64,000 bases of DNA from Hymenobacter arizonensis (GTDB lineage: Bacteria; Bacteroidota; Bacteroidia; Cytophagales; Hymenobacteraceae), in the NCBI RefSeq assembly GCF_900115775.1, contig NZ_FOXS01000006.1:360942-424941 (forward strand). The letters run 5' to 3'. The translations under genes were made by a program, and so were the position numbers. The notes beneath the pieces are model-generated. The model made no database searches. It had not been told where the DNA came from and saw nothing but the letters and a program-made list of their open reading frames with translations. Shown piece after piece: positions 8,973 to 18,250 of this stretch (position 1 is the first letter of the stretch; every line of letters starts with the position of its first letter).

Positions 8973-9369
8973 GACTAACAGAAAAAAGATGGAAGGTGGA
9001 AGTGAAATTCCCTGGCGAGGCCGGCGCAAGACAAATGCTCATGTCCGGTTTTGAGCATCTGCCGCCCAGGGGTATTAGGGTGATTTCCAACGCCGTGCCA
9101 ATTGTTTAAATTACTGTAAATCAATAATTTGTTGACAAAATCAACTTATTGACTTTACCAGATTCTGTTCATCATCGGGCAGGTGTTCGATAATGAACAC
9201 CCGGCACCCAACTTCAGAACCACTGCTGAAAGCTGGCCGCATTTGCCCGCATTAAAAATTTCTTGAGGCCGAGCATCGGTTAGTTACTCTCGCCACTTTC
9301 GAATAGCTTCGTCGTTGGTTTCCATCACCGGCAATCCATTCCTGCTGGTTCTTCATCCTCTCCGTTTAT
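8973..9369. other. Divergent intergenic region with two palindromes
   Basis: 397 bases between a minus-strand exported protein and the plus-strand subtilase. It is AT-richer than the genes and holds GTTGACAAAATCAAC at about 9131-9145 and a perfect 7-6-7 inverted repeat GGTGTTC-GATAAT-GAACACC at 9182-9201. Either could be a regulator site, but no regulator is next to it. No small ORF looked credible. Confidence 0.4.
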
Positions 9370-10980
9370 ATGTCTGTTTCTACACGCCTGGCCGTGCTTG
9401 GGCTGCTAACTTTCACCTCGTTCACGGGCCGGGCCCAAACCGCGGAACAACTGCGCCGCTGGCAGCACCTCGACCTGAAGGCCGACGGCGTGCCCGGCAT
9501 CAGCGCCGACCGGGCCTACCGGGAACTGCTGGCCACTCGCAAGCCCACGCCGGTGCTGGTAGCGGTGCTCGACTCGGGCATCGACTCAGCCCACGTGGAT
9601 TTGAAGCCCATATTGTGGAAAAAAACCGCCGAAATAGCCGGCAACGGAATTGACGACGACAAAAACGGCTACGTAGACGACGTGCGCGGCTGGAATTTTC
9701 TGGGCGGCAAAGACGGCCAGAATATCGGGGTAGAAACCCTGGAGCAAACCCGCATTTATGCCCAGTACCAGGCGCAGTTCGAAGGTAAGAAACGCCGGTC
9801 GCTGTCAGCCGCCGACCAGGTTAAGTTCGATGTCTACCAGCAAGCCAAGGCTTCTTACCAGCAAGACCTAGCCCAGGAAAAGAAGCAACTCACGATGCTA
9901 ACCGGCGCGCTCGAAAGCAACACGGCCGCGTTCGAACGGGTTAAAAAGGCCCTGAATGTGGCCCTGCTCGATACCGCCACCCTGCGGCAAGCCGCCCGCT
10001 CCCGCCCCGATGTGCCCAGCGCGGCCTCCCTGAATGGCTTTCTGCGCAGCAACCAATTCGCCAGCACCGACGCGGCTCTGCTAAGCCTCAACGAGGCCTT
10101 GGCCCATTCCCGCGACCGCCTCGAAAAAAGCCTCAATCCCGACTACAACCCCCGCACCCTGGTGGGCGACGACCTCGCCAACCTCACCGAAACGGGCTAC
10201 GGCAACCCCGACTCGCAGGGCCCCAACGCCACCCACGGCACGCACTGCGCCGGCATCATTGCCGGGGTGCGCGGCAACGGGCTCGGCGCCGATGGCGTAG
10301 CCGCCTCGGTGCGCATCATGAGCGTGCGCTCGACACCCAGCGGCGACGAGCGCGACAAAGACGTGGCCAACGCCATTCGCTACGCGGTGGACAACGGCGC
10401 CCAAATCATCAGCATGAGCTTTGGTAAAGACTTTTCGCCCGACAAAGCCGCCGTGGACGCGGCCATGCAGTACGCCGACCAAAAAGGCGTGCTGCTGGTG
10501 CACGCCGCCGGCAACAGCGGCCGCGACACCGATGCCGGCCGGAACTTCCCCTCGGCGCGCTACCTCAGCGGGCAGGACATCCCAAACCAGATTACCGTGG
10601 GCGCCAGCAGCCGCCTCAACACCGAGAAGCTGGTGGCCGAGTTCTCCAACTACGGCAAACAAACCGTGGACGTGTTTGCCCCGGGCGTCGACATCTATTC
10701 CTCTACACCAGCCAACACCTATGCCACGTTCAGTGGCACCAGCATGGCGGCCCCAGTGGTGGCGGGCGTAGCGGCCGTGCTCAAGGCGTATTTCCCGCAG
10801 CTCACCCCGCAGCAGCTCAAGCAGATTATCATGCAGTCGGCGGTGCCATACCACACCAAAGTCATCAAGCCGGGCACCAAAAAATCGGTTGATTTTGCTA
10901 CGCTGTCCCGCAGCGGCGGCATCGTGAACCTCTACGAAGCCGTGAAGCTGGCCGAGCAGCAAACCACGGCTGCTAAATAG
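9370..10980 (+). CDS. S8 family serine peptidase (subtilase) with long insert
   Basis: 536 residues, signal peptide ending FTGRAQ. Catalytic triad visible: Asp68 in AVLDSGIDSAHVDL, His289 in HGTHCAGIIAG and Ser458 in SGTSMAAPVVAGVAA; oxyanion Asn in HAAGNSGRD. There are 220 residues between Asp and His, against about 30 in subtilisin; residues about 125-265 of this insert are charged and helical (YQQDLAQEKKQLTMLTGALESN). A DDDKNGYVDDV calcium-like loop follows the Asp region. No pro-domain or T9SS domain is evident, so it is probably periplasmic or secreted. Single gene; followed by nested repeats. Confidence 0.9.
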   Translation: MSVSTRLAVLGLLTFTSFTGRAQTAEQLRRWQHLDLKADGVPGISADRAYRELLATRKPTPVLVAVLDSGIDSAHVDLKPILWKKTAEIAGNGIDDDKNGYVDDVRGWNFLGGKDGQNIGVETLEQTRIYAQYQAQFEGKKRRSLSAADQVKFDVYQQAKASYQQDLAQEKKQLTMLTGALESNTAAFERVKKALNVALLDTATLRQAARSRPDVPSAASLNGFLRSNQFASTDAALLSLNEALAHSRDRLEKSLNPDYNPRTLVGDDLANLTETGYGNPDSQGPNATHGTHCAGIIAGVRGNGLGADGVAASVRIMSVRSTPSGDERDKDVANAIRYAVDNGAQIISMSFGKDFSPDKAAVDAAMQYADQKGVLLVHAAGNSGRDTDAGRNFPSARYLSGQDIPNQITVGASSRLNTEKLVAEFSNYGKQTVDVFAPGVDIYSSTPANTYATFSGTSMAAPVVAGVAAVLKAYFPQLTPQQLKQIIMQSAVPYHTKVIKPGTKKSVDFATLSRSGGIVNLYEAVKLAEQQTTAAK

Positions 10981-11033
10981 CGAAGCCCGTGCTGGGTGGC
11001 AATAGCAGAACGTTAATAATGAGCGCAGCCGGG

Positions 11034-11215
11034 AAACCTCACCCCCGGCCCCTCTCCAAAAGAGAGGGGAGCCTAATGATTGTAGCGCGGACTTTGTAGT
11101 CCGCGTCCCCGCGCCATTCGGGCAATGTTTCCAGACGCGGACTACAAAGTCCGCGCTACACTCCGCAAAACCTGTGCCCCCTCTCTTTTGGAGAGGGGGT
11201 CAGGGGGTGAGGTTT
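11034..11215. repeat. Nested inverted repeat: CCTCACCCCC element enclosing a GTAGCGCGGACT palindrome
   Basis: Outer arms at 11034-11073 and 11174-11215 are imperfect inverted copies built on AAACCTCACCCCC and CCCCTCTCCAAAAGAG. They match the family of the perfect 40-bp arms at 23205-23368. Enclosed is a perfect 26-base inverted repeat, 11082-11107 and 11134-11159 (GTAGCGCGGACTTTGTAGTC...). The same inner palindrome without outer arms is found at 45649-45716. Located between a plus gene and a convergent minus gene. Confidence 0.9.
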
Positions 11216-11262
11216 GCCGCCTGCGCTTTACAAGACCGTTTCACAGAAAGCAACCTACCCCG

Positions 11263-12171
11263 CTAGTCCTTCACCGCCTTCGCCAACTCCTTCAGCTCCT
11301 TCACGGTGCCGCTACTATTGAAATGCATGGTGGCATCCTTCGCGTCTTCCTCCCCTACCGCCACGGTGGCCGTTCCGCTCAGTTTGTAATCGGTTTTCTT
11401 GGCTTTGAACAAGGATTTGAACAGCACCTTGGGCATGGATTTGGGCTCGAACTTGACTTGAATCGGCATTAGTTCGGTGCCCTTTTTCTTGAAGGTGACG
11501 TCCTTGGTTTCCTGGCCTTTCACGTCGAGGTCGTCTTCAATCTGAAAGCGGTAGTTCACGCTTTTCACGGTGAAGGGGATGGACTCATAGTTCGTAACGC
11601 GCAGGTTCACGATGGCTTTTCCTTCCTGTAGGCCCAGCTTGGTGATGTCCACATCGGCCACTTCAATCTTGGGCAGCTTGGGGATGTAGACGCGTTTGCT
11701 CACGTCCACGGGTATTTTGGTGGAGCCCACGCCGGGCAGGTCGGCGTAGAGCACGGTGCGCATCTGCACGGTCACGCAGTCTTGCTGGGCGGTTTCGGCC
11801 GTTTTCTTGAGGTTGGGAACGTTCAGGTTGATGGGCAGTTCGAGGCGATTGGTGGCGTTTTTCTCAATCTCCAGCGGCCGGTCTTTGCGGCCCTTGGCCA
11901 GGCGCTTGCCGTCTACCAGAGTTTCGTAGCTCAGGCTGTCTATTTTGAGGCCCACGGGCGCGTTGTTGCGCATCTGCACCACCATCGTGCCCCGAATTTT
12001 CTCCTGGGTGATGTTGCTGATGTTGAGGGTTGGGGCTTCCAGGGTGGGTGCCAGGTCGCGGCCACGGTCGGTGGCGAAGTAGGCAATGCCGCCGCCCACC
12101 ACTAACAAGCCGAGCAACACAAAAAAGCCAGTCAGCAGCGGGTGCCGCCGCGGATATGATTCAGAAGCCAT
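11263..12171 (-). CDS. LEA type 2 (WHy/LEA14-like) membrane-anchored protein
   Basis: 302 residues. One N-terminal transmembrane segment (about residues 12-34, LLTGFFVLLGLLVVGGGIAYF), then two LEA_2-like beta domains: APTLNISNITQEKIRGTMVVQMRNNAPVGLKIDSLSYETLVDG and PKIEVADVDITKLGLQEGKAIVNLRVTNYESIPFTVKSVNYRFQI. LEA14/WHy domains are stress-linked beta sandwiches of unknown biochemical role. The start at 12171 was chosen over an upstream ATG (12222) because it places the membrane segment near the N-terminus. Transcribed alone; 250 bases to the upstream neighbour. Confidence 0.75.
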   Translation of the reverse strand: MASESYPRRHPLLTGFFVLLGLLVVGGGIAYFATDRGRDLAPTLEAPTLNISNITQEKIRGTMVVQMRNNAPVGLKIDSLSYETLVDGKRLAKGRKDRPLEIEKNATNRLELPINLNVPNLKKTAETAQQDCVTVQMRTVLYADLPGVGSTKIPVDVSKRVYIPKLPKIEVADVDITKLGLQEGKAIVNLRVTNYESIPFTVKSVNYRFQIEDDLDVKGQETKDVTFKKKGTELMPIQVKFEPKSMPKVLFKSLFKAKKTDYKLSGTATVAVGEEDAKDATMHFNSSGTVKELKELAKAVKD

Positions 12172-12422
12172 AAACAAGGGGGTAGATAAGGATAAACTGC
12201 GCCTCGACCAGTCAGCCAGCAACTGATTTTCAGCATTATACTTCCTTACCTACGCGAGTACCCGGCGGGCTTGTTATGGCTGAGCTTACGAAAAGCCAAA
12301 ACCATAGCCAAACGTATTTTGCCTAACGCACAAATTTTCAAACACTTCCTTTGCCTAGCGCTAAGATTTAAAAAAAGCTGTAAAAAATTGGTTCGGGGCA
12401 GGCGCCCCCACCTCCCGACCGG

Positions 12423-15020
12423 CTAGGCGCGGCGCGGCCGCAAGGCCAGGTAGTCCAGGAAGTACAGCACCTTCACCGACACCGAGTTATTGTGCGGGGT
12501 GTTGATGGTGTTGCTCAGATTATCGAAGTAAAGCGGCGTGGCGGCGTTGGCTTCGAGCAGGGTTGCCCCGGCGTTTTTCCACACGATGCTCACCTGGGAG
12601 CCCGGCGCAAACCACCACGAATACACGGCATCGATGTTGAAGGCGTTGAAGGTGTTGTCGCGGTTGCGCTGGTAGGCCACGGGGGTTTCCAGGCCGTCGG
12701 GGCGCAGGCGCGTGAAGTCCAGGTAGTGCACGTTGCTCACGTAGTGCCGCATCCGCACGTTGAACGACATGCGGTTGGTGAACGTGTAGGTGGCCGTGGC
12801 TGTGTTGGTTATGGTGGTGACGGTGCGGCGGCCCAGCAGCACGTCGCGGCCAAAGGCCGTTAGCATGGCGGCATCCTCGGGCTGGGCGCGGCTGAGGCCG
12901 CCGGCGTAGCCAATCTGGTTGCGGCGCAGCTCGTATTGCAGGTTGTAGATGAAGCTGAGCTGGTTGCTGGCCCGGTAGCGCGGGCTCAGGCTCAGGGCAA
13001 AGTTGTTGCGGCCGGTGCGGTCGCCATCGGCGGCGTAGAAGCGGAGGCCGTAGCTCACGTCGTAGGCAAACTTCTTGCGGTAGTCCGACGACAGGTAGCC
13101 GTTGACGCCCACGTTGGCCGGGAGGCGCACGTAGTATTCGCCGATGGGCGTGCGGCGCGGGTCGAAGTAGTCGCGGTTCAGCGGCGAGGCATCGGCATTG
13201 ATGCCCGCCGAGAGGAAGTTTTTGGTGAAGGTGGTATTGGCGCCCGCATACAGAGTGGTGCCCTGGTAGCGCAGCAGGGGCTGCTGCAGCATCGTGTACA
13301 GCAGGTTGACGTGGGTTGTGAGGCGATTTACCTTCCAGAAAGGCGTGTAGATGTTGTAGTTCGCGTTGAGCGACTGCGAAATCTTGTTGTTGCTGAACAG
13401 CAGGCCGAGGTCGTTGGGATTGTAGGTGTGCGACTCGATGCCGTGGTCAACGTTCCAGGTGAACTTGCCGCTGATTTTGCCGAAATTCAGGAAGTATTTG
13501 TAGCCGTTCTGGTCGGATATATCCTGGTCCGAGTTGAAGGCTTTGCCGCGGCGGTTGGAATAAATCAGGCGGCCGTCGAGGGCGTAGCGGTTGGCTTGGT
13601 TGGCGAAGCGGAACAGGCCGCCGGTTACGTTGGCGTCGTAGGTGTTGCCGGCCCGTGTCACGTTGGTGTTGATGAGGCTGACGAAGGAGTTGTTTTTCAG
13701 GCTTTGGTCGAACACCACAATGCTGTAGTTGCTGAACGGCTGCGTGAGCACCTCGCGGCGAGCCCCGGTGGTGCTGTCCTGCAATGTGGCGTACACGTTA
13801 TTGCTCAACGCATTGAAAATACCTACTCCCAGGCCTTTGCTGGTGCGGCCCGATACTTTGGTAGCGTTCAGCAAAGGCGTGGTGCCGGGGTTCTGCAGCA
13901 CAAATTCGCCGCCACGGCGGCTGCCGTCCACCTCGTGGGAGCCCGGGCGCACCTGCCCGCCCACCTGCCCAAAGCCGATGGGCGTGGCGCCCACCCTTCG
14001 CGAGTAGAAGAGGTTGCCCTTGTTGAATAGCTCGGTGCCTTCGGTGAAGAACTGGCGGTTTTCGTTGAACTGCACTTCGAAAGGCGAGAGGTTGAGCACC
14101 TGATTGTCGCTCTGCACCTGGCCAAAGTCGGGCACGAGGGTAGCGTCGAGCGTGAAGCTTTCGTTGATGCCCCATTTCACGTCGGCCCCGCCGTTGAAGC
14201 TGGTGGCAGTGTTTCGCTTGCCCTGCTCGTTGAAGGGGTAATGGTCGACGTAGGTCGACACGTAGGGCGTGAGCGAGAGGCGCAGCGGCGGCTTGAGGTC
14301 GCGCAGGCCCGTGAGCTCGCCCCACTGGTTCACGAAGCCCGACACCTGGGGCTTCACTTCGTTCCAGAAAAACTTCTGGCGGGTACTGCGCCGCTGGCGG
14401 CCAAAGTTCAGGCCCCACACTTGTTCGGGGGCGTTGCTGAAGCGAATAGCCGAGAACGGAATGCGCATTTCGGCCACCCAGTCATTGCCCTGCAGCGTGG
14501 TGCGGGAGTCCCACACGGCGTTCCAGTTGCCGTCTTCGCCGGTGGCGGGCGAGTTGCGCATGTCAATCTGCACGCCGCCGGGCGTGAGCAGGAATTCGTA
14601 GCCGTTCAGGTGGTCGTTGTAGGTGTCGATGAAAACCCCGAACCAGTCGGAATTACCGATTTGGTCACGGGCGCTGAGCTCGCGCAGAATGGAATCCTGC
14701 GACACGTCGTGCATGATGGCGCCCACGTAAATGGCCGCGTCGTCGTACAGAATGCGTACTTCGGTGGGGTGCTTTTCCTGCCGGCCGGGGGTGGGCTCCA
14801 GCTCGTAAAACTGCGACGCGACGGGCGCCGATTGCCACACCTCATCATCGAGCAAACCATCGAGCTTGGGCGGGGTGCTGATGCGCACGGCCTGCAGCTG
14901 GCGCTTGGGAGCCGGTTGGGCAGCGTTGGGGGCCGCAGGGCTGGCCGCCAAATGCGGCTGGCCCTGGGCAGCTACACACGTCAAAAAACACAACCACCCA
15001 ATCAGTAAAAAACAACGCAT
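12423..15020 (-). CDS. DUF5916 outer-membrane protein with CBM9-like N-terminal domain
   Basis: 865 residues with signal peptide (MRCFLLIGWLCFLTCVAAQ). Residues about 40-230 resemble the family 9 carbohydrate-binding fold (AVRISTPPKLDGLLDDEVWQSAPVASQFYELEPTPGRQEKHPTEVRILYDD, later WVAEMRIPFSAIRFS). The rest is a large DUF5916-type beta barrel with FTEGTELFNKGNLFYSRRVG and many alternating strands to the C-terminus. The family is usually 700-900 residues; ligand unknown. It is widespread in Bacteroidota and is often annotated as hydrolase by error. Upstream ATG at 15128 rejected because it precedes the signal peptide. Confidence 0.85.
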   Translation of the reverse strand: MRCFLLIGWLCFLTCVAAQGQPHLAASPAAPNAAQPAPKRQLQAVRISTPPKLDGLLDDEVWQSAPVASQFYELEPTPGRQEKHPTEVRILYDDAAIYVGAIMHDVSQDSILRELSARDQIGNSDWFGVFIDTYNDHLNGYEFLLTPGGVQIDMRNSPATGEDGNWNAVWDSRTTLQGNDWVAEMRIPFSAIRFSNAPEQVWGLNFGRQRRSTRQKFFWNEVKPQVSGFVNQWGELTGLRDLKPPLRLSLTPYVSTYVDHYPFNEQGKRNTATSFNGGADVKWGINESFTLDATLVPDFGQVQSDNQVLNLSPFEVQFNENRQFFTEGTELFNKGNLFYSRRVGATPIGFGQVGGQVRPGSHEVDGSRRGGEFVLQNPGTTPLLNATKVSGRTSKGLGVGIFNALSNNVYATLQDSTTGARREVLTQPFSNYSIVVFDQSLKNNSFVSLINTNVTRAGNTYDANVTGGLFRFANQANRYALDGRLIYSNRRGKAFNSDQDISDQNGYKYFLNFGKISGKFTWNVDHGIESHTYNPNDLGLLFSNNKISQSLNANYNIYTPFWKVNRLTTHVNLLYTMLQQPLLRYQGTTLYAGANTTFTKNFLSAGINADASPLNRDYFDPRRTPIGEYYVRLPANVGVNGYLSSDYRKKFAYDVSYGLRFYAADGDRTGRNNFALSLSPRYRASNQLSFIYNLQYELRRNQIGYAGGLSRAQPEDAAMLTAFGRDVLLGRRTVTTITNTATATYTFTNRMSFNVRMRHYVSNVHYLDFTRLRPDGLETPVAYQRNRDNTFNAFNIDAVYSWWFAPGSQVSIVWKNAGATLLEANAATPLYFDNLSNTINTPHNNSVSVKVLYFLDYLALRPRRA

Positions 15021-15132
15021 ATAACTACACCAATACAGCTCGCCTGAGGTAGGCCCATAGATGCCGCAAAGGTCCGAAAGTTGCTTCCCGTACCCTAACT
15101 TCCTGCAGTAATAAAATCTGACTAACAACCAG

Positions 15133-15165
15133 AAAGGCCGGTACTCGAAGCGAGCACCGGCCTTT
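15133..15165. terminator. Stem-loop between M56 gene and DUF5916 gene
   Basis: Stem AAAGGCCGGTACTCG / CGAGCACCGGCCTTT with a 3-base loop and one mismatch. A T-rich tail follows only on the plus strand (GCTTTTGCTT), while the gene ending nearby (15284) is on the minus strand. It may still terminate the M56 transcript, but orientation is not ideal. Confidence 0.5.
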
Positions 15166-15283
15166 GCTTTTGCTTAGAACCCAACCACAAAGCCCAGAGT
15201 GGTTGTGGTGAGCCTGCCGAAGCACGACACCTTGCTACACCAGAGCAGACTTTTCGGTCGGGCCATTATCCCTGCCGACCTTA

Positions 15284-18250
15284 CTAATCGTCCAGGGAAA
15301 TGGACATGTTATGCACCTGGCCGGGCCGGTCGTGGCCGACAAGCTTGCGGTACTTAGCCGCCATCTCGTCCGGCTGCCGCTTTCCGTTCACCGTAAATCC
15401 TGCGTCGTTGAGCTGAAACTGAAAGCTTTTATCAGTAGCGCCAATCAGGCCATCTTTCCGCAGCTCGTCGCGCAGCGTTCTGGTATCCACGCGAGGGGCC
15501 TTGGGGGGCCGGGGCGGCGCCGGAGCGTCCATGGCGCGCGGCGGGGTAGGTACCTGCGGAGACCTTGGCGCGCGAGGTGGGCTCGGCGGAGTGGGCGGGG
15601 CAGGCGGCGCGAAGCTGCTGCCGCTGCCGTCAGAGAACAGGTTGGTATTAGAAGTGCTGTTGCGGGTCATCATCCACGAACCGGTGGCGCTCATTTTGCG
15701 CCCCGTAGTGCTTTCATACAGCTTCATGTACTTCTGAAAAACGGCTTCGGGCTGGGTTTTTCCATTTACTACCAGGCTAGTGGCACTCAGCTTGATTTGG
15801 TAGTTGCTCCGGTCACTTACCAATCCGTCCTTCACCAGCTCCGCCATGATGGCTTCCGTCTGCTGGCGGTTACGCTCAGCACGTTCCCGGTCCCGCTCGG
15901 CGCGCTCCCGGTCGCGTTCGGCACGCTCCTGGTCACGCGTAGCGCGGTCGCGGTCACGGTTGGCTTGCGCACGGTCGAGGTCGGCCTGCCGCTGCTCCCG
16001 GTCCTGCTGGGTGCGATTTTGCTCCAGTTCCCGCAATTCCTGCTGCGACTCCCGGATGCGCTCGCGCAATTCTTCGCGGCGCTTTTCGCGAGTTACATCT
16101 TGCTTGGGGCCGTCCTGCAGCAGCCCCGCCTCGTCGCTGATGATGGTGCCCGGCGCCAGCACCTGCAGGTCGCTGCCGAAGCGCAGTACCCTCGGGGCGC
16201 TGGTATTGCTTTCCAGGGCTTTCAGCTGCGCCTGCACTTTGGCAAGTCCTTTCTGAATGTCTTTGCGCTCCTTGGCAGTCAGATTTTTGGCAGCGCTGGC
16301 ATTGCGCAAGGCGCTTTCGGCCGTCTGCAGCGACTCGCGCTGGCTGCGCAACGATTCGAGTTGAACACGCAAAGGCTCACCGTTGATGAGGGGCGCGCTG
16401 GGAGCCAAACGGTAGGTGCGCGTGCGACCGTCGGGCGCGTGGCGAAGGCTGGGCACAACATCCCGATACACGGTATAACCGCGGTTCGGCGTCAGGGTGC
16501 GGTACTCTGCGCCGCCTGCCCCAGCACGTCCAAAGGAGGTTACGCCGCCTTCGCTCCGGTACACGAAGCCCCGCGCTTCAGGCGAGCTCTGCGGCACCAC
16601 CCGAACAACTTCGAGCTGCTGGCCATCGGCCTGCGTGCCGCCTTTCTCCTTGATTTTGAGCTTGCGTTTGCCCGACTTCGAAGCCGGCTCCGTTTCCACG
16701 CGCTGGCCGTTTACCACCAGGTCGGTCAGGCGGCCTTTTTTATCTTTCGTGATAACCACCGTGCCGGGGTCGTTCCGGAAGGTAGTTGGCGCGGCCACTG
16801 CGCGCCCCGTGATGATGACCGAACGGCTGCTGCTCCGGCTGGCTTTGCGCCGGCTCGCCCGGCCCCGAAGCGTAGTATCACCGCTCACTACAAACGGATG
16901 CAATTCCTCTTGGCTCTGGGCCAAGCCCCAGCCGGAGGCCGGAGCGGCCACGTCCCAGGCCGGAAGCATAGCGGGCAGGGAATCCAAATCATTAGAGGGT
17001 GAGACTGCCGGCTTGCTGGGCGGGGTGGCAGGCTGCGTTAAAGGACCAGCCAGAGCCACGCTGCTGCCCAATAGCCCTAAGCCTCCCAACACCAAAGCAC
17101 CGGCCATAATGCCTTCAGCCAAGGTAGGGGCAGCTGGGCGGCGCTGCACCAAGCGGCGCACCCGGGCTAGCAGGGCGCCGTGCTTGCCCATGGCAGCCAG
17201 GGCCAGGCGGGGAGCGGTGGGCACTACCGCGCTTTGGCTCCATTCGGCCAGGGCTGTGAGGGCACGGGCCAGCCGCAGCGAGTTGCCACCACAGAGGGCA
17301 GTAGCGGTGTCGTCACAGCAGTTTTCGCGCTCGGCGCGCACGCAGTTGGCTACAAACCACACGGCCGGGTGATAGAAGAACAGCACTTCGGCCACGGTTT
17401 GCAGCAGGTTCACGAGGTAGTCGCGGCGCAGCACGTGGGCCAGCTCATGGGCCAGAATGGCTTCTAGGCTAGCGGGCGAAAGGCCTGCCACCACGCCCAG
17501 CGGCAGCAACACCACCGGCCGCAAATGGCCCACCACCAGCGGCACCTGCACCAGCGCCGACTCCAGCAGGGCCACCGGCCGGCGCACGCCGCTGCGAGCT
17601 GCCAGGGCAGCAAAGCGGGCTTGCCACTCGGCACTCAGGGGCCGAACCCGGTAGCGCCGCAGGCGCTGCACATACAGCAGGCCGCCCAGCATGCGCAGGC
17701 TCATGGCCAGCAGGCCCAGCAGCCACGCTACTACCAGCAGCGGCAGGTGCTGGTCGAAATAGCGCAGACCAGCGGTCAGCCAGCTCATGGCCGCAGCCTC
17801 TGAAGTTTCGCGGGCGCCTGACTGGTCAGGAGCCGTTTGCACCGGCGCAATACCAGGTGCTCCCGACGCTTCCTGGGCAGAGCGAGCACTGCCAGCAGGC
17901 GACGTGCCCAGCGTGGCCAGGTATACCGTGTGGCCAGCAGTAGCCGGCTGCGCTTTATCTGTTTTCAGCGGCAAAGCCAGCGTGGGTTTCAAGCTGCTGG
18001 GCTTCAGCAAAGCATCTGTACTAGTACCGGCAGAAAAATAAAGCCCAAACGTGATGCCGGCCAGCGCCACCACCACGCCCAACGCCCCGGCCGACGCCAC
18101 GTAGCGCACCTCGGCCCGTTGCCGACGCAGCAACAGCAGCGCCCCGGCCAGCACGGCCGCTACCAGCGCCCCCTGCCACAGCGAGTGCACCAAGGTCCAG
18201 CCCAAAGCCCGCATGAGCGCGGGTGAAACGAAATTCTCAAGCGCGTTCAT
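15284..18250 (-). CDS. BlaR1-like M56 family metallopeptidase with large C-terminal sensor region
   Basis: 988 residues. Membrane-embedded M56 domain with four hydrophobic segments in residues 1-350 and zinc motif HELAH at 268-272, followed by ERENCCDD. BlaR1/MecR1 proteins sense an envelope signal and cleave or release the BlaI repressor; the preceding gene encodes BlaI. Residues about 400-988 are an extra periplasmic-type region: Ser/Pro-rich part, coiled coil with RERAERD heptads (about 770-795), and two copies of one module (about 801-847 and 924-972, each ELxKDGLI...VNGKxQP). No penicillin-binding domain. The start at 18250 overlaps the blaI stop by 14 bases, so translation is coupled; the upstream ATG (18286) was rejected. 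Confidence 0.85.
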   Translation of the reverse strand: MNALENFVSPALMRALGWTLVHSLWQGALVAAVLAGALLLLRRQRAEVRYVASAGALGVVVALAGITFGLYFSAGTSTDALLKPSSLKPTLALPLKTDKAQPATAGHTVYLATLGTSPAGSARSAQEASGAPGIAPVQTAPDQSGARETSEAAAMSWLTAGLRYFDQHLPLLVVAWLLGLLAMSLRMLGGLLYVQRLRRYRVRPLSAEWQARFAALAARSGVRRPVALLESALVQVPLVVGHLRPVVLLPLGVVAGLSPASLEAILAHELAHVLRRDYLVNLLQTVAEVLFFYHPAVWFVANCVRAERENCCDDTATALCGGNSLRLARALTALAEWSQSAVVPTAPRLALAAMGKHGALLARVRRLVQRRPAAPTLAEGIMAGALVLGGLGLLGSSVALAGPLTQPATPPSKPAVSPSNDLDSLPAMLPAWDVAAPASGWGLAQSQEELHPFVVSGDTTLRGRASRRKASRSSSRSVIITGRAVAAPTTFRNDPGTVVITKDKKGRLTDLVVNGQRVETEPASKSGKRKLKIKEKGGTQADGQQLEVVRVVPQSSPEARGFVYRSEGGVTSFGRAGAGGAEYRTLTPNRGYTVYRDVVPSLRHAPDGRTRTYRLAPSAPLINGEPLRVQLESLRSQRESLQTAESALRNASAAKNLTAKERKDIQKGLAKVQAQLKALESNTSAPRVLRFGSDLQVLAPGTIISDEAGLLQDGPKQDVTREKRREELRERIRESQQELRELEQNRTQQDREQRQADLDRAQANRDRDRATRDQERAERDRERAERDRERAERNRQQTEAIMAELVKDGLVSDRSNYQIKLSATSLVVNGKTQPEAVFQKYMKLYESTTGRKMSATGSWMMTRNSTSNTNLFSDGSGSSFAPPAPPTPPSPPRAPRSPQVPTPPRAMDAPAPPRPPKAPRVDTRTLRDELRKDGLIGATDKSFQFQLNDAGFTVNGKRQPDEMAAKYRKLVGHDRPGQVHNMSISLDD

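Noticed and set aside
10081..10962. Minus-strand frame opposite the subtilase
   Set aside because: His/Val/Gly-rich shadow of the subtilase codons; no independent start or motif.
11034..11215. Inverted repeats as CRISPR or integron sites
   Set aside because: Only one unit with nested palindromes, no regularly spaced identical repeats and no cas genes.
15311..17002. 563-residue plus-strand frame opposite the M56 gene
   Set aside because: Reads as a low-complexity Arg/Leu/Val sequence; the M56 gene on the other strand has motifs and a repressor partner.
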